The notes under the pieces: model-generated
Seen by the model: only the letters and a program-made list of their open reading frames with translations
Told to the model about the DNA's origin: nothing
Databases searched by the model: none
In this document: positions 26,182 through 36,764 of the stretch, in pieces
Layout of the letters: the number at the start of each line of letters is the position of its first letter
Position numbering within the stretch: position 1 is the first letter of the stretch
DNA from: Shouchella miscanthi
Lineage (GTDB): Bacteria; Bacillota; Bacilli; Bacillales; Bacillaceae_D
Assembly: GCF_007725405.1 (NCBI RefSeq)
Contig: NZ_CP042163.1
Location: 2,480,001-2,544,000, forward strand
DNA: 64,000 bases
Direction: 5' to 3'
Position numbers and translations under genes: made by a program

Positions 26182-27762
26182 CTAATCCTCAGACAACCAC
26201 GTTCTAAGTAATTTAGAAAATTCTTCTGGGTTTTGATTCGCTAATTGATTCAACTCTTTCAGTTGCTTTTTCTCTTCTTTCTCTTCTTTTTCAGTAAAGC
26301 GGATGGGCTCATCTTCTTCTATATCTAAATGGGTGCTCTGATCTTCTATCGCTATTGTATCTGCTTGTTTACGAGTCCGAATTAAAAGAACAATAAGCAA
26401 GACGATAAACAGAAGTAACGCTACAGCTGCAATGATCATCCACATCGGAATGCCTTGTGCAGGTTGCTCATTTTCGATTTGGGCCGATTCAGCGAACGGA
26501 ACAGACGAGATGGAGACTCGATTCGTTGCTGCTGGAGCCTCTTCTACCGTTGCTGGGATCGTTGTCTCAACAATTGTATTGAGCATTGCTGATAGATTGT
26601 CCATTTGCTGAGCCGGAAGCTGCATCATTCCTTCTGGCGGATTAACCATAGCCTGTATGCTTACATCTCGAATCCGATAGGGGCTTTCAATAATTTCTTT
26701 ATGGATTCGGTTAAATTCATAATTAATGCGTTCTTCAGTACGTTCTGACTCACTGTCTCCTCCAGCAACCGTTCCAGTGTAATTTGGAATTTCATCACCA
26801 GTACCAGCTACGCCACCTTCACCAGCTCCTGTACCTTCATAAAATTCGGTAATACGTTCTGCACTAACCGCTAACCCTTCCATGTCCTCTTCATTAATAG
26901 GCTCAACTAAGTCTTCCGTTCGCTGTTCCTGGGTAAAATCAATATCTGTTGTGACAGAGACAATGGCATTATTTGGTCCAACAACGGCATGAAGAAGTTG
27001 CATAATGGTTTGCTCTAAATCTGCTTCAATTTGTTGTTTAATTTCTCTTTGAGATTCAAAGGAACCAGCTGCGTATGATGAATCTTCTTCTTGATATGTA
27101 TAACTCATAAAATTTGAATCAGATAAAACGATATTTTCTACTGGTAGATTCGGTACGCTTCTTGCTATTAAGTGATAGAGTGCTTTTACTTGAGTTTGAT
27201 CGAGGGTTGTACCCGGAGCTAAATCCAATACAACAGCGGCTGTAGCTGATTCTTGACCTGAATTTAACCAAACGCTGTCTTCCGCCAACGTAATAACAAC
27301 ATTGGCATTTTGTACACCTGATATGCTGCTTATTAACCCTGCTAACTCTGTCTGCATGAGAGAGCGTTCAATGACGGTGAATTCATTATCCGTCATCCCA
27401 AATCCCATTTGCTCTTGAAAGAAACTATAATCAATGCTTCCGCTTTGCGGTAATCCTTCGGCTGCTAAATCAACTTTTAAACGGTCCACTTCTCGCTCCG
27501 GAACGAGGATGGTTGTACCATCATTTGCTACTTCCGTTGTAACCCCTCTGCTTTCAAGTACTTCTTGAATTTGACCAGCCTCTGCTAGCGATAAATTGCT
27601 GTATAAAGGTGCATAATTTGTACGAAAGCTGAGCGCAATAAGCGCGGCAATAAGTAGCATTAGGACGAATACACTTGCCACAAGTAACACTTTCTGTATT
27701 TTTGTTCGCTCATTCCATTGAAGCTTTGCCTTATTTGCTATGTTCGTTACTTTTTCGTTCAT
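26182..27762 (-). CDS. fliF: Flagellar MS-ring protein FliF
   Basis: Forms the membrane-embedded MS ring. The 526 aa have a first membrane helix at about 26-46, the YscJ/FliF ring-building motifs with YSNLSLAEAGQIQEVLESRG, an acidic and Gly-rich variable loop near 305-335, a second membrane helix at about 447-467, and a C-terminal FliG-binding tail (residues 495-526, LNQLANQNPEEFSKLLRTWL). GGAGGCGTC precedes ATG. Confidence 0.98.
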   Translation of the reverse strand: MNEKVTNIANKAKLQWNERTKIQKVLLVASVFVLMLLIAALIALSFRTNYAPLYSNLSLAEAGQIQEVLESRGVTTEVANDGTTILVPEREVDRLKVDLAAEGLPQSGSIDYSFFQEQMGFGMTDNEFTVIERSLMQTELAGLISSISGVQNANVVITLAEDSVWLNSGQESATAAVVLDLAPGTTLDQTQVKALYHLIARSVPNLPVENIVLSDSNFMSYTYQEEDSSYAAGSFESQREIKQQIEADLEQTIMQLLHAVVGPNNAIVSVTTDIDFTQEQRTEDLVEPINEEDMEGLAVSAERITEFYEGTGAGEGGVAGTGDEIPNYTGTVAGGDSESERTEERINYEFNRIHKEIIESPYRIRDVSIQAMVNPPEGMMQLPAQQMDNLSAMLNTIVETTIPATVEEAPAATNRVSISSVPFAESAQIENEQPAQGIPMWMIIAAVALLLFIVLLIVLLIRTRKQADTIAIEDQSTHLDIEEDEPIRFTEKEEKEEKKQLKELNQLANQNPEEFSKLLRTWLSED

Positions 27763-27784
27763 GACGCCTCCACATAGAGTTTCA

Positions 27785-28084
27785 TTATACTTGCATGCGC
27801 ATCATTTCTTGATAGGCTTCTATTACTTTATTCCTTACTTCCAACGTACCTTGTAAAGCAACCGATGCTTTATTTGCCGCAATCATTACTTCATGAAGGT
27901 CAATCGGCTCTTTTCTCGCCATCGCTTGAGTGGCAGCGGAAGATTGCAATTGTGCTTCATTTACTTTTGATAAAGCATCTGTCAGTACTTGTTGAAACGA
28001 TTGATTCGTAGACACGCTTTGCTTAGTAGTCGTTCCTTGATCGATTCCTAATTGGAAAGGGGATTGCATGGAATGGATGTGCAT
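27785..28084 (-). CDS. fliE: Flagellar hook-basal body adaptor FliE
   Basis: Joins the MS ring to the rod. The 99 aa end with the family signature EVMIAANKASVALQGTLEVR and NKVIEAYQEMMRMQV. The start is 12 bases from GGAGG, so the ATG five codons later is an alternative. Lies 9 bp after flgC. Confidence 0.95.
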   Translation of the reverse strand: MHIHSMQSPFQLGIDQGTTTKQSVSTNQSFQQVLTDALSKVNEAQLQSSAATQAMARKEPIDLHEVMIAANKASVALQGTLEVRNKVIEAYQEMMRMQV

Positions 28085-28093
28085 GGAATTAGC

Positions 28094-28525
28094 TTACCTC
28101 CCGATTTCTAATGACTTCATCAGCATATTTTTACTTGCTTGGAGAGCCGTGACATTCGCCTCATAAGAGCGAGTAGCACTTGTCATATCCACCATCTCAC
28201 GGGCAATATCAACATTCGGTTTTGCCACATATCCTAAATCGTTCGCATCTGGATGAGTAGGATCATAAATAAGACTTGAAGGCGTTTGGTCATTAACAAT
28301 GCCCGTTGCCACTACCCCTTCATTCAATTGTTCTTTAGCTCGATTTAAATGACTTGAAAACGATTGGGATTGTTGTACAACCATTTTTCGTTGGTATGGT
28401 TGCCACTCCCCATTAACGAGTTCTGCTCTCGTCGTATCTGCATTGGCAATGTTACTTGATGCCACGTCCATTCTTAAACGCTGCATCGTTAAAGCAGAAC
28501 TTGATACATTCATACTATCGAACAT
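28094..28525 (-). CDS. flgC: Flagellar proximal rod protein FlgC
   Basis: Rod subunit, 143 aa, with the N-terminal motif LRMDVASSNIANADTTRAE (17-35) and the C-terminal coiled segment VDMTSATRSYEANVTALQAS. AGGAGGCAACAAG precedes ATG. Second gene of the fla/che operon. Confidence 0.97.
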   Translation of the reverse strand: MFDSMNVSSSALTMQRLRMDVASSNIANADTTRAELVNGEWQPYQRKMVVQQSQSFSSHLNRAKEQLNEGVVATGIVNDQTPSSLIYDPTHPDANDLGYVAKPNVDIAREMVDMTSATRSYEANVTALQASKNMLMKSLEIGR

Positions 28526-28536
28526 CTTGTTGCCTC

Positions 28537-28932
28537 CTATCTACTTCCTTTAATAGCAGTTTCTAATGATTGGAAATTACTAGATATCCGATCTACAAGC
28601 GCCTGATGGTAAAGTTGATTTTCAGCCATCTTACTCATCTGTTTATCAATATCAACACTATTGCCATTGTGATTATACTGTTGCACTCGCTCTTGTAATC
28701 CCAGTGAATGAGAGTGTGGCAGTGGAAAGGCCAAGTGTCGTTCGTTTGTTTGTTTCGCTTGAAACTCATTAGAATTTGACTGAGCCGTTTGTAGGACATT
28801 TTGAAATGAAACTGACTTCTCTTTGTAATCTGGCGTATCAACATTAGCGATATTAGACGAGATGACTTTCTGCTGATTAGCCGCAAAGTGAAGCGCTTCT
28901 TCTAAAACCGAAATCGATTGTGTCGTAAACAT
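28537..28932 (-). CDS. flgB: Flagellar proximal rod protein FlgB
   Basis: First gene of the fla/che operon; rod subunit of 131 aa with NQQKVISSNIANVDTPDYKE (about 20-39). The ATG at 28932 is preferred: GGAGGG sits 4-5 bases before it. An adjacent ATG at 28935 and a TTG at 28944 are in frame but too close to, or within, the ribosome site. Confidence 0.95.
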   Translation of the reverse strand: MFTTQSISVLEEALHFAANQQKVISSNIANVDTPDYKEKSVSFQNVLQTAQSNSNEFQAKQTNERHLAFPLPHSHSLGLQERVQQYNHNGNSVDIDKQMSKMAENQLYHQALVDRISSNFQSLETAIKGSR

Positions 28933-29233
28933 CATACCCTCCAATCACGTTAAAAAAGACCTACAACTTTTAAAATAAGCATATTTTTCCAGTTGCTTTA
29001 CATATGATAAAATTTTACTAGTTATTTTATCTTTTGTCTAAGCACTTTTAGTTTTTTTTTGATTTTGAGCAAAAAGAACTAAACATAAAAAGTTTTAATA
29101 AAACTAAATGCCTATAAATAAATGAATGTACACATCTAAAAACCTATATAAAATTTTCTAACTCTGCTAAAATAATGGAAATTGTACTATCCGAATGGAA
29201 ATAGGTCTTATTTTCCAGCCTCTTCTACTCGCA
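28933..29233. other. AT-rich upstream region of the fla/che operon
   Basis: About 300 bases between the codY terminator and flgB with no credible gene. It is strongly AT-rich with A and T tracts. It holds a good sigma-A promoter near its flgB end. I did not find a sigma-D promoter (TAAA-N15-GCCGATAT type) in it. Confidence 0.7.
29012..29040 (-). promoter_or_regulatory. Sigma-A promoter of the fla/che operon
   Basis: TAGACA (29040-29035), 17 bases, TAAAAT (29017-29012): five of six consensus bases in both boxes with optimal spacing, about 80 bases before flgB. A/T tracts upstream could act as an UP element or activator region. Confidence 0.7.
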
Positions 29234-29270
29234 TCAAAAAAAGTGCTACAATCATACGATTGTAGCACTT
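29234..29270 (-). terminator. Terminator after codY
   Basis: A perfect 13-bp inverted repeat (AAGTGCTACAATC with GATTGTAGCACTT) and a 4-base loop, followed on the minus strand by a run of T residues. It ends the trmFO-xerC-hslVU-codY transcript before the fla/che promoter. Confidence 0.92.
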
Positions 29271-29283
29271 CAACTTTAACGAT

Positions 29284-30063
29284 TTAGTTTTCTTTTAAAC
29301 GATCTAATTCAACTAAGAACTTATCATTTAATACTTTAATATACGTTCCTTTCATACCTAAAGAACGTGATTCAATAACACCAGCACTTTCTAACTTACG
29401 AAGCGCATTTACGATTACAGAACGTGTAATACCAACACGGTCAGCAATCTTGCTTGCTACAAGTAAGCCTTCTCTGCCATCAAGCTCTTCAAAAATATGC
29501 TCAACCGCTTCAAGCTCACTGTAAGACAATGAACTAATAGCCATTTGTACAACCGCTTTACTTCTTGCTTCCTCTTCAATTTCTTGCGTCTTTTCATGAA
29601 GGATTTCCATACCTACTACTGTAGCACCGTACTCAGCTAAAATTAAATCATCGTCACTGAAATGATTTTCTAATCTTGAAAGAATAAGAGAACCTAGACG
29701 TTGGCCGCCACCTTTAATTGGTACAATCGTTGTTAAGCCATTTTTAAAAATGTCGCGATTTTCAACAGGGAACGCTGTGTATTCACTGTCCACTTCAATA
29801 TTTGCAGAAGTTTCTTCAATTTTGAAAAGACCTTCTGTATACTCTTCTGGAAATTGACGATCATCTAACATTTTTTTCATGCGATCATTTTCAATTTCTT
29901 CTTCAATTGAAAATCCAAGAAGCTTTCCTCTTCTACTTACAACAAAGACATTTGATCCAATTGCTTCTCGCAATGTGATCGCCATCTCTCTAAAGTTTAC
30001 GTGCTGACCACTTGTCTTTTGTAGCATTTCGTTAATTTTCCTTGTTCTTGTTAATAAATCCAT
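29284..30063 (-). CDS. codY: Global nutritional regulator CodY
   Basis: Represses stationary-phase, amino acid and motility genes when bound to branched-chain amino acids and GTP. The 259 aa have the N-terminal GAF domain (about 1-155) and a winged helix-turn-helix with [20 protein letters not shown] at 203-222, nearly invariant in the family. AAGGAGAG precedes ATG. Standard order xerC-hslV-hslU-codY, upstream of the flagellar operon. Confidence 0.98.
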   Translation of the reverse strand: MDLLTRTRKINEMLQKTSGQHVNFREMAITLREAIGSNVFVVSRRGKLLGFSIEEEIENDRMKKMLDDRQFPEEYTEGLFKIEETSANIEVDSEYTAFPVENRDIFKNGLTTIVPIKGGGQRLGSLILSRLENHFSDDDLILAEYGATVVGMEILHEKTQEIEEEARSKAVVQMAISSLSYSELEAVEHIFEELDGREGLLVASKIADRVGITRSVIVNALRKLESAGVIESRSLGMKGTYIKVLNDKFLVELDRLKEN

Positions 30064-30084
30064 TACGATTCTCTCCTTAAATGT

Positions 30085-31488
30085 CTATAATATGAATTGA
30101 CTTAAATCTTGATTCTTTGCAATTGTTCCGAGTTTTTCTTCAACGTACTGCTCTGTAATCTCCAGTTGCTCCATGTTGATGTTCGGTGCTTCAAACGATA
30201 GATCTTCTAGCAATTTTTCTAAAAGCGTGTGCAATCTTCTTGCGCCAATGTTTTCTGTTTCTTGATTTACTTGACTTGCAATCGTCGCAATCTTATGAAC
30301 AGCTTTGTCTGAAAAATGAATTTCTATACCTTCCGTTTGCAAAAGAGCTTGATATTGCTTTGTTAACGCATTATCCGGTTCAACTAATATCCGGACAAAG
30401 TCATCAACTGATAAGCTTCCGAGCTCGACCCGTATCGGGAACCGACCTTGTAGTTCAGGAATGAGGTCTGACGGTTTAGCCATATGAAATGCCCCTGCTG
30501 CAATAAACAAAATGTGGTCTGTTTTCACAGCTCCATATTTAGTCACAACTGTTGACCCTTCTACAATTGGTAAAATGTCACGCTGTACACCTTCTCGTGA
30601 TACATTTGCCCCTTGATCATTCTTTCCCGCTACTTTATCGATCTCATCTATGAATATCATGCCTACTTGTTCGGCACGTTTAATGGCTTCTTGCGTCACA
30701 TCATCCATATCAATTAGCTTTTGCGCTTCCTCTTCTGTTAAAACGACCCGCGCATCAGCAACAGACATACGTCTTTTTTTCTTTTTCTTTGGAACCATAT
30801 TCCCGAGCATTTCTTGCATATTCATGCCCATTTGCTCCATGCCAGCTCCACCTTGAAACAAATCCATGAAGCCTTGCGATTGTTCAGAAACTTCAATGGT
30901 TACGACTCGATCTTCTAGTTCGCCATTTACAAGTTTATCGTACATTTTCTTTTTCAAGTTTGCACGATTTACATCTTCTTCTTCCTTCTTGCTCTCATCT
31001 TCATCTTCTTCATCCCCTGGAGATTGAAACAGCATCTCAAACGGATTTTTATAATTGTTTTCTTTCTTCAAAGATGGAACAAGAAGATTGATTAACTTCT
31101 TATCAGCTAATTCTTTTGCTTGTTCACGAACGAGGCCAACTCGCTCTTCTTTAACAAGCCGGACGCTAGACTCAACTAAGTCACGTACCATGGATTCGAC
31201 ATCTCGTCCTACATAACCAACTTCAGTAAACTTTGTCGCTTCAACTTTAATGAAGGGTGCACCAACAAGCTTTGCCAGTCTCCTAGCAATTTCTGTTTTT
31301 CCAACTCCTGTAGGACCAATCATTAAGATGTTTTTCGGTGTAATCTCATCTCTCATATCTTGATCTAAAAGAGTCCGACGATAGCGATTCCTTAAAGCAA
31401 TAGCAACAGAACGCTTAGCGCCTTGTTGACCTACAATATATTGATTCAGCCGTTCCACAATTTGACTCGGTGTTAGTGAACTAGTCAT
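30085..31488 (-). CDS. hslU: HslU ATPase of the HslVU (ClpYQ) protease
   Basis: AAA+ unfoldase that feeds substrates to HslV. The 467 aa carry Walker [10 protein letters not shown] at 58-66, an intermediate domain rich in acidic and basic runs (about 110-240), Walker [13 protein letters not shown] near 257 and sensor elements GRFPIRVEL and [17 protein letters not shown] at 31488; the nearest AAAGGAG is 12 bases away. Confidence 0.97.
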   Translation of the reverse strand: MTSSLTPSQIVERLNQYIVGQQGAKRSVAIALRNRYRRTLLDQDMRDEITPKNILMIGPTGVGKTEIARRLAKLVGAPFIKVEATKFTEVGYVGRDVESMVRDLVESSVRLVKEERVGLVREQAKELADKKLINLLVPSLKKENNYKNPFEMLFQSPGDEEDEDESKKEEEDVNRANLKKKMYDKLVNGELEDRVVTIEVSEQSQGFMDLFQGGAGMEQMGMNMQEMLGNMVPKKKKKRRMSVADARVVLTEEEAQKLIDMDDVTQEAIKRAEQVGMIFIDEIDKVAGKNDQGANVSREGVQRDILPIVEGSTVVTKYGAVKTDHILFIAAGAFHMAKPSDLIPELQGRFPIRVELGSLSVDDFVRILVEPDNALTKQYQALLQTEGIEIHFSDKAVHKIATIASQVNQETENIGARRLHTLLEKLLEDLSFEAPNINMEQLEITEQYVEEKLGTIAKNQDLSQFIL

Positions 31489-31521
31489 CTACTGCGCGCA
31501 CTCCTTTGTCATGATTAAGAT

Positions 31522-32061
31522 TTAAAGCTCTTCAACAATAATTTGATCATTGGTATACACACAAATTTCCGCCGCTGTCTTTAATGCTGCTTCTGCAATT
31601 TCTTTTGCCGATAGTTGCGGAGCAAACGTCTTTAAAGCCCGTCCCGCACTTAAAGCATAGTTTCCACCGGAACCAATTGCTAGAATACCATCATCTGGTT
31701 GAATCACTTCTCCAGTTCCAGAAACTAGCAGAAGATCGCTTTTATCCATTACGATTAGCATTGCTTCAAGCTTTCTAAGAACTCGATCACTTCGCCATTC
31801 TTTTGCAAGCTCTACAGAAGCACGCTGCAAATTACCGTTGTACTCTTCAAGCTTTGCTTCAAACTTTTCAAACAATGTAAATGCGTCTGCAACAGAACCA
31901 GCAAAACCTGCAATCACGTTGCCCTTAAAAAGTTTTCTCACTTTTCGGGCAGTATGCTTCATAACAACAGCATTCCCAAGCGTCACTTGACCATCGCCAG
32001 ACATCGCAAATTGCCCTTTATGAGAAACAGCAAAAATCGTTGTTGCGTGAAAAGATTCCAT
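31522..32061 (-). CDS. hslV: HslV peptidase subunit (ClpQ/CodW)
   Basis: Proteasome-like N-terminal nucleophile protease that works with HslU. The 179 aa start [20 protein letters not shown], with the conserved [12 protein letters not shown] and [14 protein letters not shown]. Start ATG 32061 has AAGGAG 9 bases upstream; an 8-codon longer frame would overlap xerC. Residue 2 is Glu where B. subtilis has Ser, so the processed N-terminus may differ. Confidence 0.95.
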   Translation of the reverse strand: MESFHATTIFAVSHKGQFAMSGDGQVTLGNAVVMKHTARKVRKLFKGNVIAGFAGSVADAFTLFEKFEAKLEEYNGNLQRASVELAKEWRSDRVLRKLEAMLIVMDKSDLLLVSGTGEVIQPDDGILAIGSGGNYALSAGRALKTFAPQLSAKEIAEAALKTAAEICVYTNDQIIVEEL

Positions 32062-32084
32062 TGTTAAGCGCTCCTTTTTTCGCA

Positions 32085-32990
32085 CTAGGCTCTCGGATGA
32101 GCATTTTTATAGACTGTATACAAACGCTCTTTACTTACATGCGTGTATATTTGTGTGGTTTTTAACGACTGATGACCCAACAACTCTTGTACGGTTCGTA
32201 AGTCCGCCCCGCCATTTAACAAGTGTGTAGCAAAGGAATGCCGAATCGCATGGGGACTTATTTTTTTTTGTACAGCTGTTTGTTGAATCTTTTTTTCCAC
32301 AATCTTCCGAATGCTTCGATCACTTAATTGGTTCCCTCTATTATTAAGAAACAACGCGGTTGATTGCACGCCTTCTTTTAACAATTTCGGTCTCGCTTCT
32401 TGTAAATAATCATGCAAAGCCGCTTCAGCTTTTTTTCCAAAAGGAACATAGCGCTCACGCCGGCCTTTCCCGAACACTCGAACCGTTCCGCTTTGCCAAT
32501 GAACTTGTTCAAGGTGTAACAAACTACATTCTGACACGCGAATGCCCGTAGCATAGAGCAATTCGATAATTGCTTTATCACGCCTATCATAAGGAGTATT
32601 TGTTGGTAGCAACCCTAACCAATGATCCATTTCCTCTTCGTATAAGAAGCGAGGTAGCTTCTTATCCTGTTTAGGAGAATACGCATGTAAAAAAGGATTG
32701 ATCGTAAGAAATTCTTCTCTTTCTAAAAATTTCCCGAAGCTACGCAACGATGATAGTTTGCGGGCAATCGTACGTTTTGAATAGCCTTCATCAACAAGGT
32801 GACTAACGAAATAACGAACATCTTGATGAACAAGTTCTTCTAGATGTTTAGTCGTATGTGTAGACAAATAGGTAAATAACTGTTCAATATCTTTCGAATA
32901 GTGAGTAACTGTCCATGCAGAACAATTTTTTTCTACTTCTAAATATCGAACAAACCAACTCAGCCATTGCGCTTCCTTGGACTCCACCAC
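32085..32990 (-). CDS. xerC: Tyrosine recombinase XerC (CodV)
   Basis: Site-specific recombinase that resolves chromosome dimers at dif. With GTG at 32990 as start (AAGGAGG 5 bases upstream; a second GTG follows at once) the product is 301 aa. The SAM-like N-terminal domain is followed by the catalytic set Arg151, Lys175, His247-x2-Arg250, His273 and Tyr282. It belongs to the trmFO-xerC-hslV-hslU-codY operon. Confidence 0.95.
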   Translation of the reverse strand: MVESKEAQWLSWFVRYLEVEKNCSAWTVTHYSKDIEQLFTYLSTHTTKHLEELVHQDVRYFVSHLVDEGYSKRTIARKLSSLRSFGKFLEREEFLTINPFLHAYSPKQDKKLPRFLYEEEMDHWLGLLPTNTPYDRRDKAIIELLYATGIRVSECSLLHLEQVHWQSGTVRVFGKGRRERYVPFGKKAEAALHDYLQEARPKLLKEGVQSTALFLNNRGNQLSDRSIRKIVEKKIQQTAVQKKISPHAIRHSFATHLLNGGADLRTVQELLGHQSLKTTQIYTHVSKERLYTVYKNAHPRA

Positions 32991-33052
32991 TTTGTCCTCC
33001 TTCTTAGAACTTATAAATTTTAACACATTTGCAGATCAAGAGGCAACAAAAG

Positions 33053-34363
33053 TCACATATCTTTCATAAAATTCTGAATTGACCCTAATGCTCGTTGAGC
33101 TAACGCTTCGTAACGTTCTTTTTTGTCTTTTATCCGAACATTCATCGGTGGAACAAGACCAAAGTTCGCATTCATCGGTTGAAAGTTGTCCGGGTTCGCT
33201 GTTGTAATGTACGCAGCCATACTACCAATCATCGTTTCCTCCGGGAAAGGAACTAGTTTTTCGCCAACACTTTGCTTGTACGCATTAATACCAGCCGTTA
33301 AACCTGCAGCAGCTGATTCTACATACCCTTCAACACCTGTAATTTGACCAGCGAAGAACAAATCGTCACGCATATGAGTTTGATAAGTCGGACGCAACAG
33401 CTTTGGCGAATTCAAAAATGTATTACGATGCATCACGCCATAGCGAACAATATCTGCATTTTCTAGACCTGGAATCATTCGAATGACTTCTTTTTGCGGT
33501 CCCCACTTCAAATGAGTTTGAAATCCAACCATATTATAAAGAGTACCAGATGTATTATCTTGTCTTAGTTGAACGACTGCATAAGGTCGCTTCCCTGTTT
33601 TCGGATCATCTAAACCTACTGGCTTTAATGGACCAAAGAGCATCGTTTTCCTTCCTCTTCCAGCCATTACTTCAATCGGCATACAACCTTCAAAGAAAAT
33701 TTCTTTTTCGAACTCTTTTAACGGTACGGTTTCTGCCGCAATAAGCGCTTCATAAAATCGGTCAAACTCTTCTTCGGTCATTGGACAATTCAAGTAAGCA
33801 GCTTCACCTTTATCATAACGGCTTTTTAAATACACTTTGTCTCGGTCAATTGTTTCAGCATCGATAATAGGTGCAGCCGCATCATAGAAATAAAGTGATT
33901 CTTCCCCTGTTAGGGATTGTAGTTGCTCAGATAATGCTTTAGATGTTAAAGGGCCAGTTGCAATGATAGTTGGTCCATCTGGAATTGTTGTTAACTCTTC
34001 ATTAACAACGGTTACATTTGGGTGCTCCTTGACATAGTTTGTTACTTTCGCTGCAAAATCATGACGATCAACAGCTAGCGCTCCACCAGCAGGAACAGCA
34101 GCTTCATCAGCAGCTTTAATAATAACTGAATCCAATTGACGCATTTCTTCTTTTAAAACACCGACGGCATTTGCAAGCGAATTCCCTCTTAACGAATTGC
34201 TACATACGAGCTCTGCGAATTTATCGGTATGATGCGCAGGCGTTTGCTTTACAGGTCTCATTTCGTACAACCTTACTTTACCACCACGTTGAGCAATTTG
34301 CCACGCCGCTTCACTCCCTGCCAGACCAGCGCCAACTACGTGTATTTCTTTTCGCTCTGTCAT
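33053..34363 (-). CDS. trmFO: tRNA (uracil-54-C5) methyltransferase TrmFO
   Basis: Folate- and FAD-dependent enzyme that makes ribothymidine 54 in tRNA. The 436 aa have the FAD-binding motif GAGLAGSE near 11-18, [20 protein letters not shown], and a Cys in [16 protein letters not shown] that is the family active-site region. ATG at 34363 is 7 bases from AAAGGGG; an ATG two codons earlier is too close. The mRNA has a structured leader (see 34311-34508). Confidence 0.97.
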   Translation of the reverse strand: MTERKEIHVVGAGLAGSEAAWQIAQRGGKVRLYEMRPVKQTPAHHTDKFAELVCSNSLRGNSLANAVGVLKEEMRQLDSVIIKAADEAAVPAGGALAVDRHDFAAKVTNYVKEHPNVTVVNEELTTIPDGPTIIATGPLTSKALSEQLQSLTGEESLYFYDAAAPIIDAETIDRDKVYLKSRYDKGEAAYLNCPMTEEEFDRFYEALIAAETVPLKEFEKEIFFEGCMPIEVMAGRGRKTMLFGPLKPVGLDDPKTGKRPYAVVQLRQDNTSGTLYNMVGFQTHLKWGPQKEVIRMIPGLENADIVRYGVMHRNTFLNSPKLLRPTYQTHMRDDLFFAGQITGVEGYVESAAAGLTAGINAYKQSVGEKLVPFPEETMIGSMAAYITTANPDNFQPMNANFGLVPPMNVRIKDKKERYEALAQRALGSIQNFMKDM

Positions 34364-34475
34364 GTTCATTCCCCTTTAATTCAATAACTAGTGAACGTTC
34401 TTTACAGTATGTACGTTCTATTTTCCATCTTCTCTCTTCGGCTGTGCCTGTATAGATGAACCGGCATTCGTTCAT
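34311..34475 (-). CDS. Possible 54-aa leader peptide upstream of trmFO
   Basis: [20 protein letters not shown] and on, 54 residues, rich in Arg and Glu. It has an excellent ribosome site (GTGGAGG, 7 bases before ATG) and lies between the trmFO promoter and trmFO, ending 53 bases inside trmFO. I recognise no family. Its ribosome site is inside the 34482-34508 hairpin. It may be a regulatory leader ORF or chance. Confidence 0.35.
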   Translation of the reverse strand: MNECRFIYTGTAEERRWKIERTYCKERSLVIELKGNEHDRAKRNTRSWRWSGRE

Positions 34476-34481
34476 AGAAAC

Positions 34482-34508
34482 GCCTCCACTCTTCGGCAGA
34501 GTGAAGGC
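34482..34508 (-). promoter_or_regulatory. Leader hairpin covering a ribosome binding site
   Basis: On the minus strand GCCTTCACTCT pairs with AGAGTGGAGGC (10 of 11) around a 5-base loop. The 3' arm contains GGAGG, the ribosome site for the ORF beginning at 34475. It is not followed by a T run on this strand, so it is a structure in the leader and not a normal terminator. Confidence 0.55.
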
Positions 34509-34529
34509 TTCTTTTGTGATCGTACTCAT

Positions 34530-34558
34530 ATCATAGTCTCTTTAGTCATTAATTTCAA
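34530..34558 (-). promoter_or_regulatory. Sigma-A promoter for trmFO-xerC-hslVU-codY
   Basis: TTGAAA (34558-34553), 17 bases, TATGAT (34535-34530): five of six in both boxes. No terminator is visible between topA and this site. Confidence 0.72.
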
Positions 34559-34593
34559 CTAATAGCTACTATAAAACGATGAATTTCGACATT

Positions 34594-36666
34594 TTACTGT
34601 TTTTCTTCCTCATAATCACATGAAGTACATGCGACGAATACACCTTTTTTCGATTTCTTTTCAACTAAAAGGTTTTCACACTTCGGACAAGGACGGGCAA
34701 TTGGCTTATCCCATGACACAAATTCACACTCTGGATAGCGATCACACCCATAAAAAATGCGGCGTTTTTTACTTTTTCGTTCGACAATATTGCCTTCCTT
34801 ACATGTCGGACATTTTACACCGATGTCTTTTACAATGGCTTTCGTGTTTCGGCAATCAGGAAAATTAGAACAAGCCATAAATTTACCATAGCGCCCCATT
34901 TTATAAACCATTTCATGGCCACACTTCTCGCAATCTTCCCCTGCTGGCTCGTCTTTAATTTCAACTTCTTCCATTTCTTCTTCTGCTACTTCGAGTCGCT
35001 TCTCAAAGCTTTTATAAAATTGATCGATAATCTCAATCCAATTATCTCGTCCGTCTTCAATACTATCCAGATCTTCTTCCATTTTCGCCGTAAATTCAAC
35101 ATCCAAAATCTCTGGGAAAAACTCAACGATTAAATCTAATACAATTTCCCCTAACTCCGTTGGTACAAAGCGCTTTTCATCAAGTGCAACGTAGCCTCGA
35201 CGCTGGATGGTATCAAGGGTAGGTGCATACGTTGATGGGCGTCCAATACCAAGTTCTTCTAACGTTTTTACGAGTCGTGCTTCCGTATAACGCGGAGGTG
35301 GCTGGGTAAAGTGTTGATTTGGATTAAGCTCTTGTTTTTCAACGATTTCACTTTCTTGCAAGTCAGGAAGAAGACGATCTTCTTCTTTTTTGTTATCGTC
35401 ATTTCCTTCAATATACACTTTCATGAAACCTGGAAATTTTAGCTTTGAGCCGTTTGCACGAAAAATAACACCATTATTTTCTAAATCTACGGTCATTGTA
35501 TCCATTACAGCAGGTGCCATTTCACTTGCAACAAGGCGTTCCCATACTAAGCGATATAAGCGTAACTGATCTCGAGACAAATATTCCTTCATTTGCTTAG
35601 GCTCATACATCACAGACGTTGGGCGAATCGCTTCGTGCGCATCCTGGGTTTTCTTATCTTGCTTTTGCTTTTGCACTTCTTTTTTCGTATACTCTTCGCC
35701 ATAATTTTTCTGAATGTACTCAAACGTCTCTTGTTTTGCAGTATCAGAAATTCTTGTAGAGTCTGTTCGCATATAGGTAATGAGACCAACCGTTCCTTGC
35801 TTTCCTAAATCAATCCCTTCATAAAGCTGCTGGGCAATAAGCATGGTTTTCTTTGCTCTAAAATTCAGCTTACGAGCAGCTTCTTGCTGTAAGGAAGAGG
35901 TTGTAAACGGTGCAACAGGATTTCGTTTGCGCTCACGTTTTTTCACTTCAGCGATACGAAAATTGGCTCCACTCAATGTGCCGAGAACATGATTAACGTC
36001 TTCTTCGGTAGAAAGTGTCTCTTTGTTTCCGTTTATACTGTGGAATCGGGCTTCAAATTGTTCTTGCCCATAAGAAAATTGTCCTTGAATACTCCAATAC
36101 TCTTCTGGCACAAAAGATTGAATTTCTTTTTCTCGGTCTGTTATTAATTTGACAGCGACAGATTGAACACGTCCTGCGCTTAGTCCTTTTTTTACTTTCT
36201 TCCATAATAACGGTGAAATGTTATAACCCACTAGTCGGTCAAGAATACGTCTTGCTTGTTGTGCATCAACGAGATCCATATTAATCGGTCTCGGCTGTTT
36301 AAAAGCATCTTTAATAGCATTTTTCGTAATCTCATTAAAAACAACACGACAGTCTGAGTGCTCATCAATATTAAGACTATGGGCTAAATGCCACGCAATT
36401 GCTTCCCCTTCACGATCCGGGTCAGCCGCAAGATAAATGCGCTTCGCTTTTTTTGCTGCAGTCTTTAATTCTTTTAACACTGGTCCTTTACCACGTATTG
36501 TAATATACCGAGGCTCATAATTTTCTTCTACACTAACGCCCATTTGGCTTTTAGGCAAATCTCTCACGTGACCCATAGAAGCTTTAACGACATACTTCTT
36601 ACCTAAATACTTACCAATGGTTTTGGCTTTAGCGGGAGATTCCACGATTACTAAATAATCGGACAT
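34594..36666 (-). CDS. topA: DNA topoisomerase I
   Basis: Relaxes negative supercoils. The 690 aa match B. subtilis TopA. Toprim domain starts [20 protein letters not shown] with [12 protein letters not shown] near 83-93; catalytic Tyr298 is in TYMRTDSTR. The C-terminus has three four-cysteine zinc ribbons (CEKCGH, CPTCKEG, CPKCENL with their later Cys pairs). Start ATG at 36666 gives the conserved N-terminus; a 6-codon longer frame is unsupported. Confidence 0.98.
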   Translation of the reverse strand: MSDYLVIVESPAKAKTIGKYLGKKYVVKASMGHVRDLPKSQMGVSVEENYEPRYITIRGKGPVLKELKTAAKKAKRIYLAADPDREGEAIAWHLAHSLNIDEHSDCRVVFNEITKNAIKDAFKQPRPINMDLVDAQQARRILDRLVGYNISPLLWKKVKKGLSAGRVQSVAVKLITDREKEIQSFVPEEYWSIQGQFSYGQEQFEARFHSINGNKETLSTEEDVNHVLGTLSGANFRIAEVKKRERKRNPVAPFTTSSLQQEAARKLNFRAKKTMLIAQQLYEGIDLGKQGTVGLITYMRTDSTRISDTAKQETFEYIQKNYGEEYTKKEVQKQKQDKKTQDAHEAIRPTSVMYEPKQMKEYLSRDQLRLYRLVWERLVASEMAPAVMDTMTVDLENNGVIFRANGSKLKFPGFMKVYIEGNDDNKKEEDRLLPDLQESEIVEKQELNPNQHFTQPPPRYTEARLVKTLEELGIGRPSTYAPTLDTIQRRGYVALDEKRFVPTELGEIVLDLIVEFFPEILDVEFTAKMEEDLDSIEDGRDNWIEIIDQFYKSFEKRLEVAEEEMEEVEIKDEPAGEDCEKCGHEMVYKMGRYGKFMACSNFPDCRNTKAIVKDIGVKCPTCKEGNIVERKSKKRRIFYGCDRYPECEFVSWDKPIARPCPKCENLLVEKKSKKGVFVACTSCDYEEEKQ

Positions 36667-36719
36667 GTAAAGCAGCTCCCTCATCTTAGTTTCTCTATTT
36701 ATGAATTAAATCTTCCTCA

Positions 36720-36748
36720 TTATTAAACAGACTTTCCCCGTTTGTCAA
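36720..36748 (-). promoter_or_regulatory. Sigma-A promoter for topA
   Basis: A perfect TTGACA (36748-36743), 17 bases, then TAATAA (36725-36720), about 55 bases before the topA start. Confidence 0.6.
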
Positions 36749-36764
36749 ACCGAACTTCACTTAA

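Noticed and set aside
29152-29166. AATTTTCTAACTCTG upstream of fla/che as a CodY box
   Set aside because: Only 10 of 15 positions match AATTTTCWGAAAATT and the second half is poor; in AT-rich DNA such matches occur by chance.
31522-32061. HslV starts Met-Glu-Ser in place of Met-Ser-Ser, possibly losing the N-terminal serine nucleophile
   Set aside because: The first residues before FHATT vary among Bacillaceae and the conserved Thr residues remain, so this alone does not show altered catalysis.
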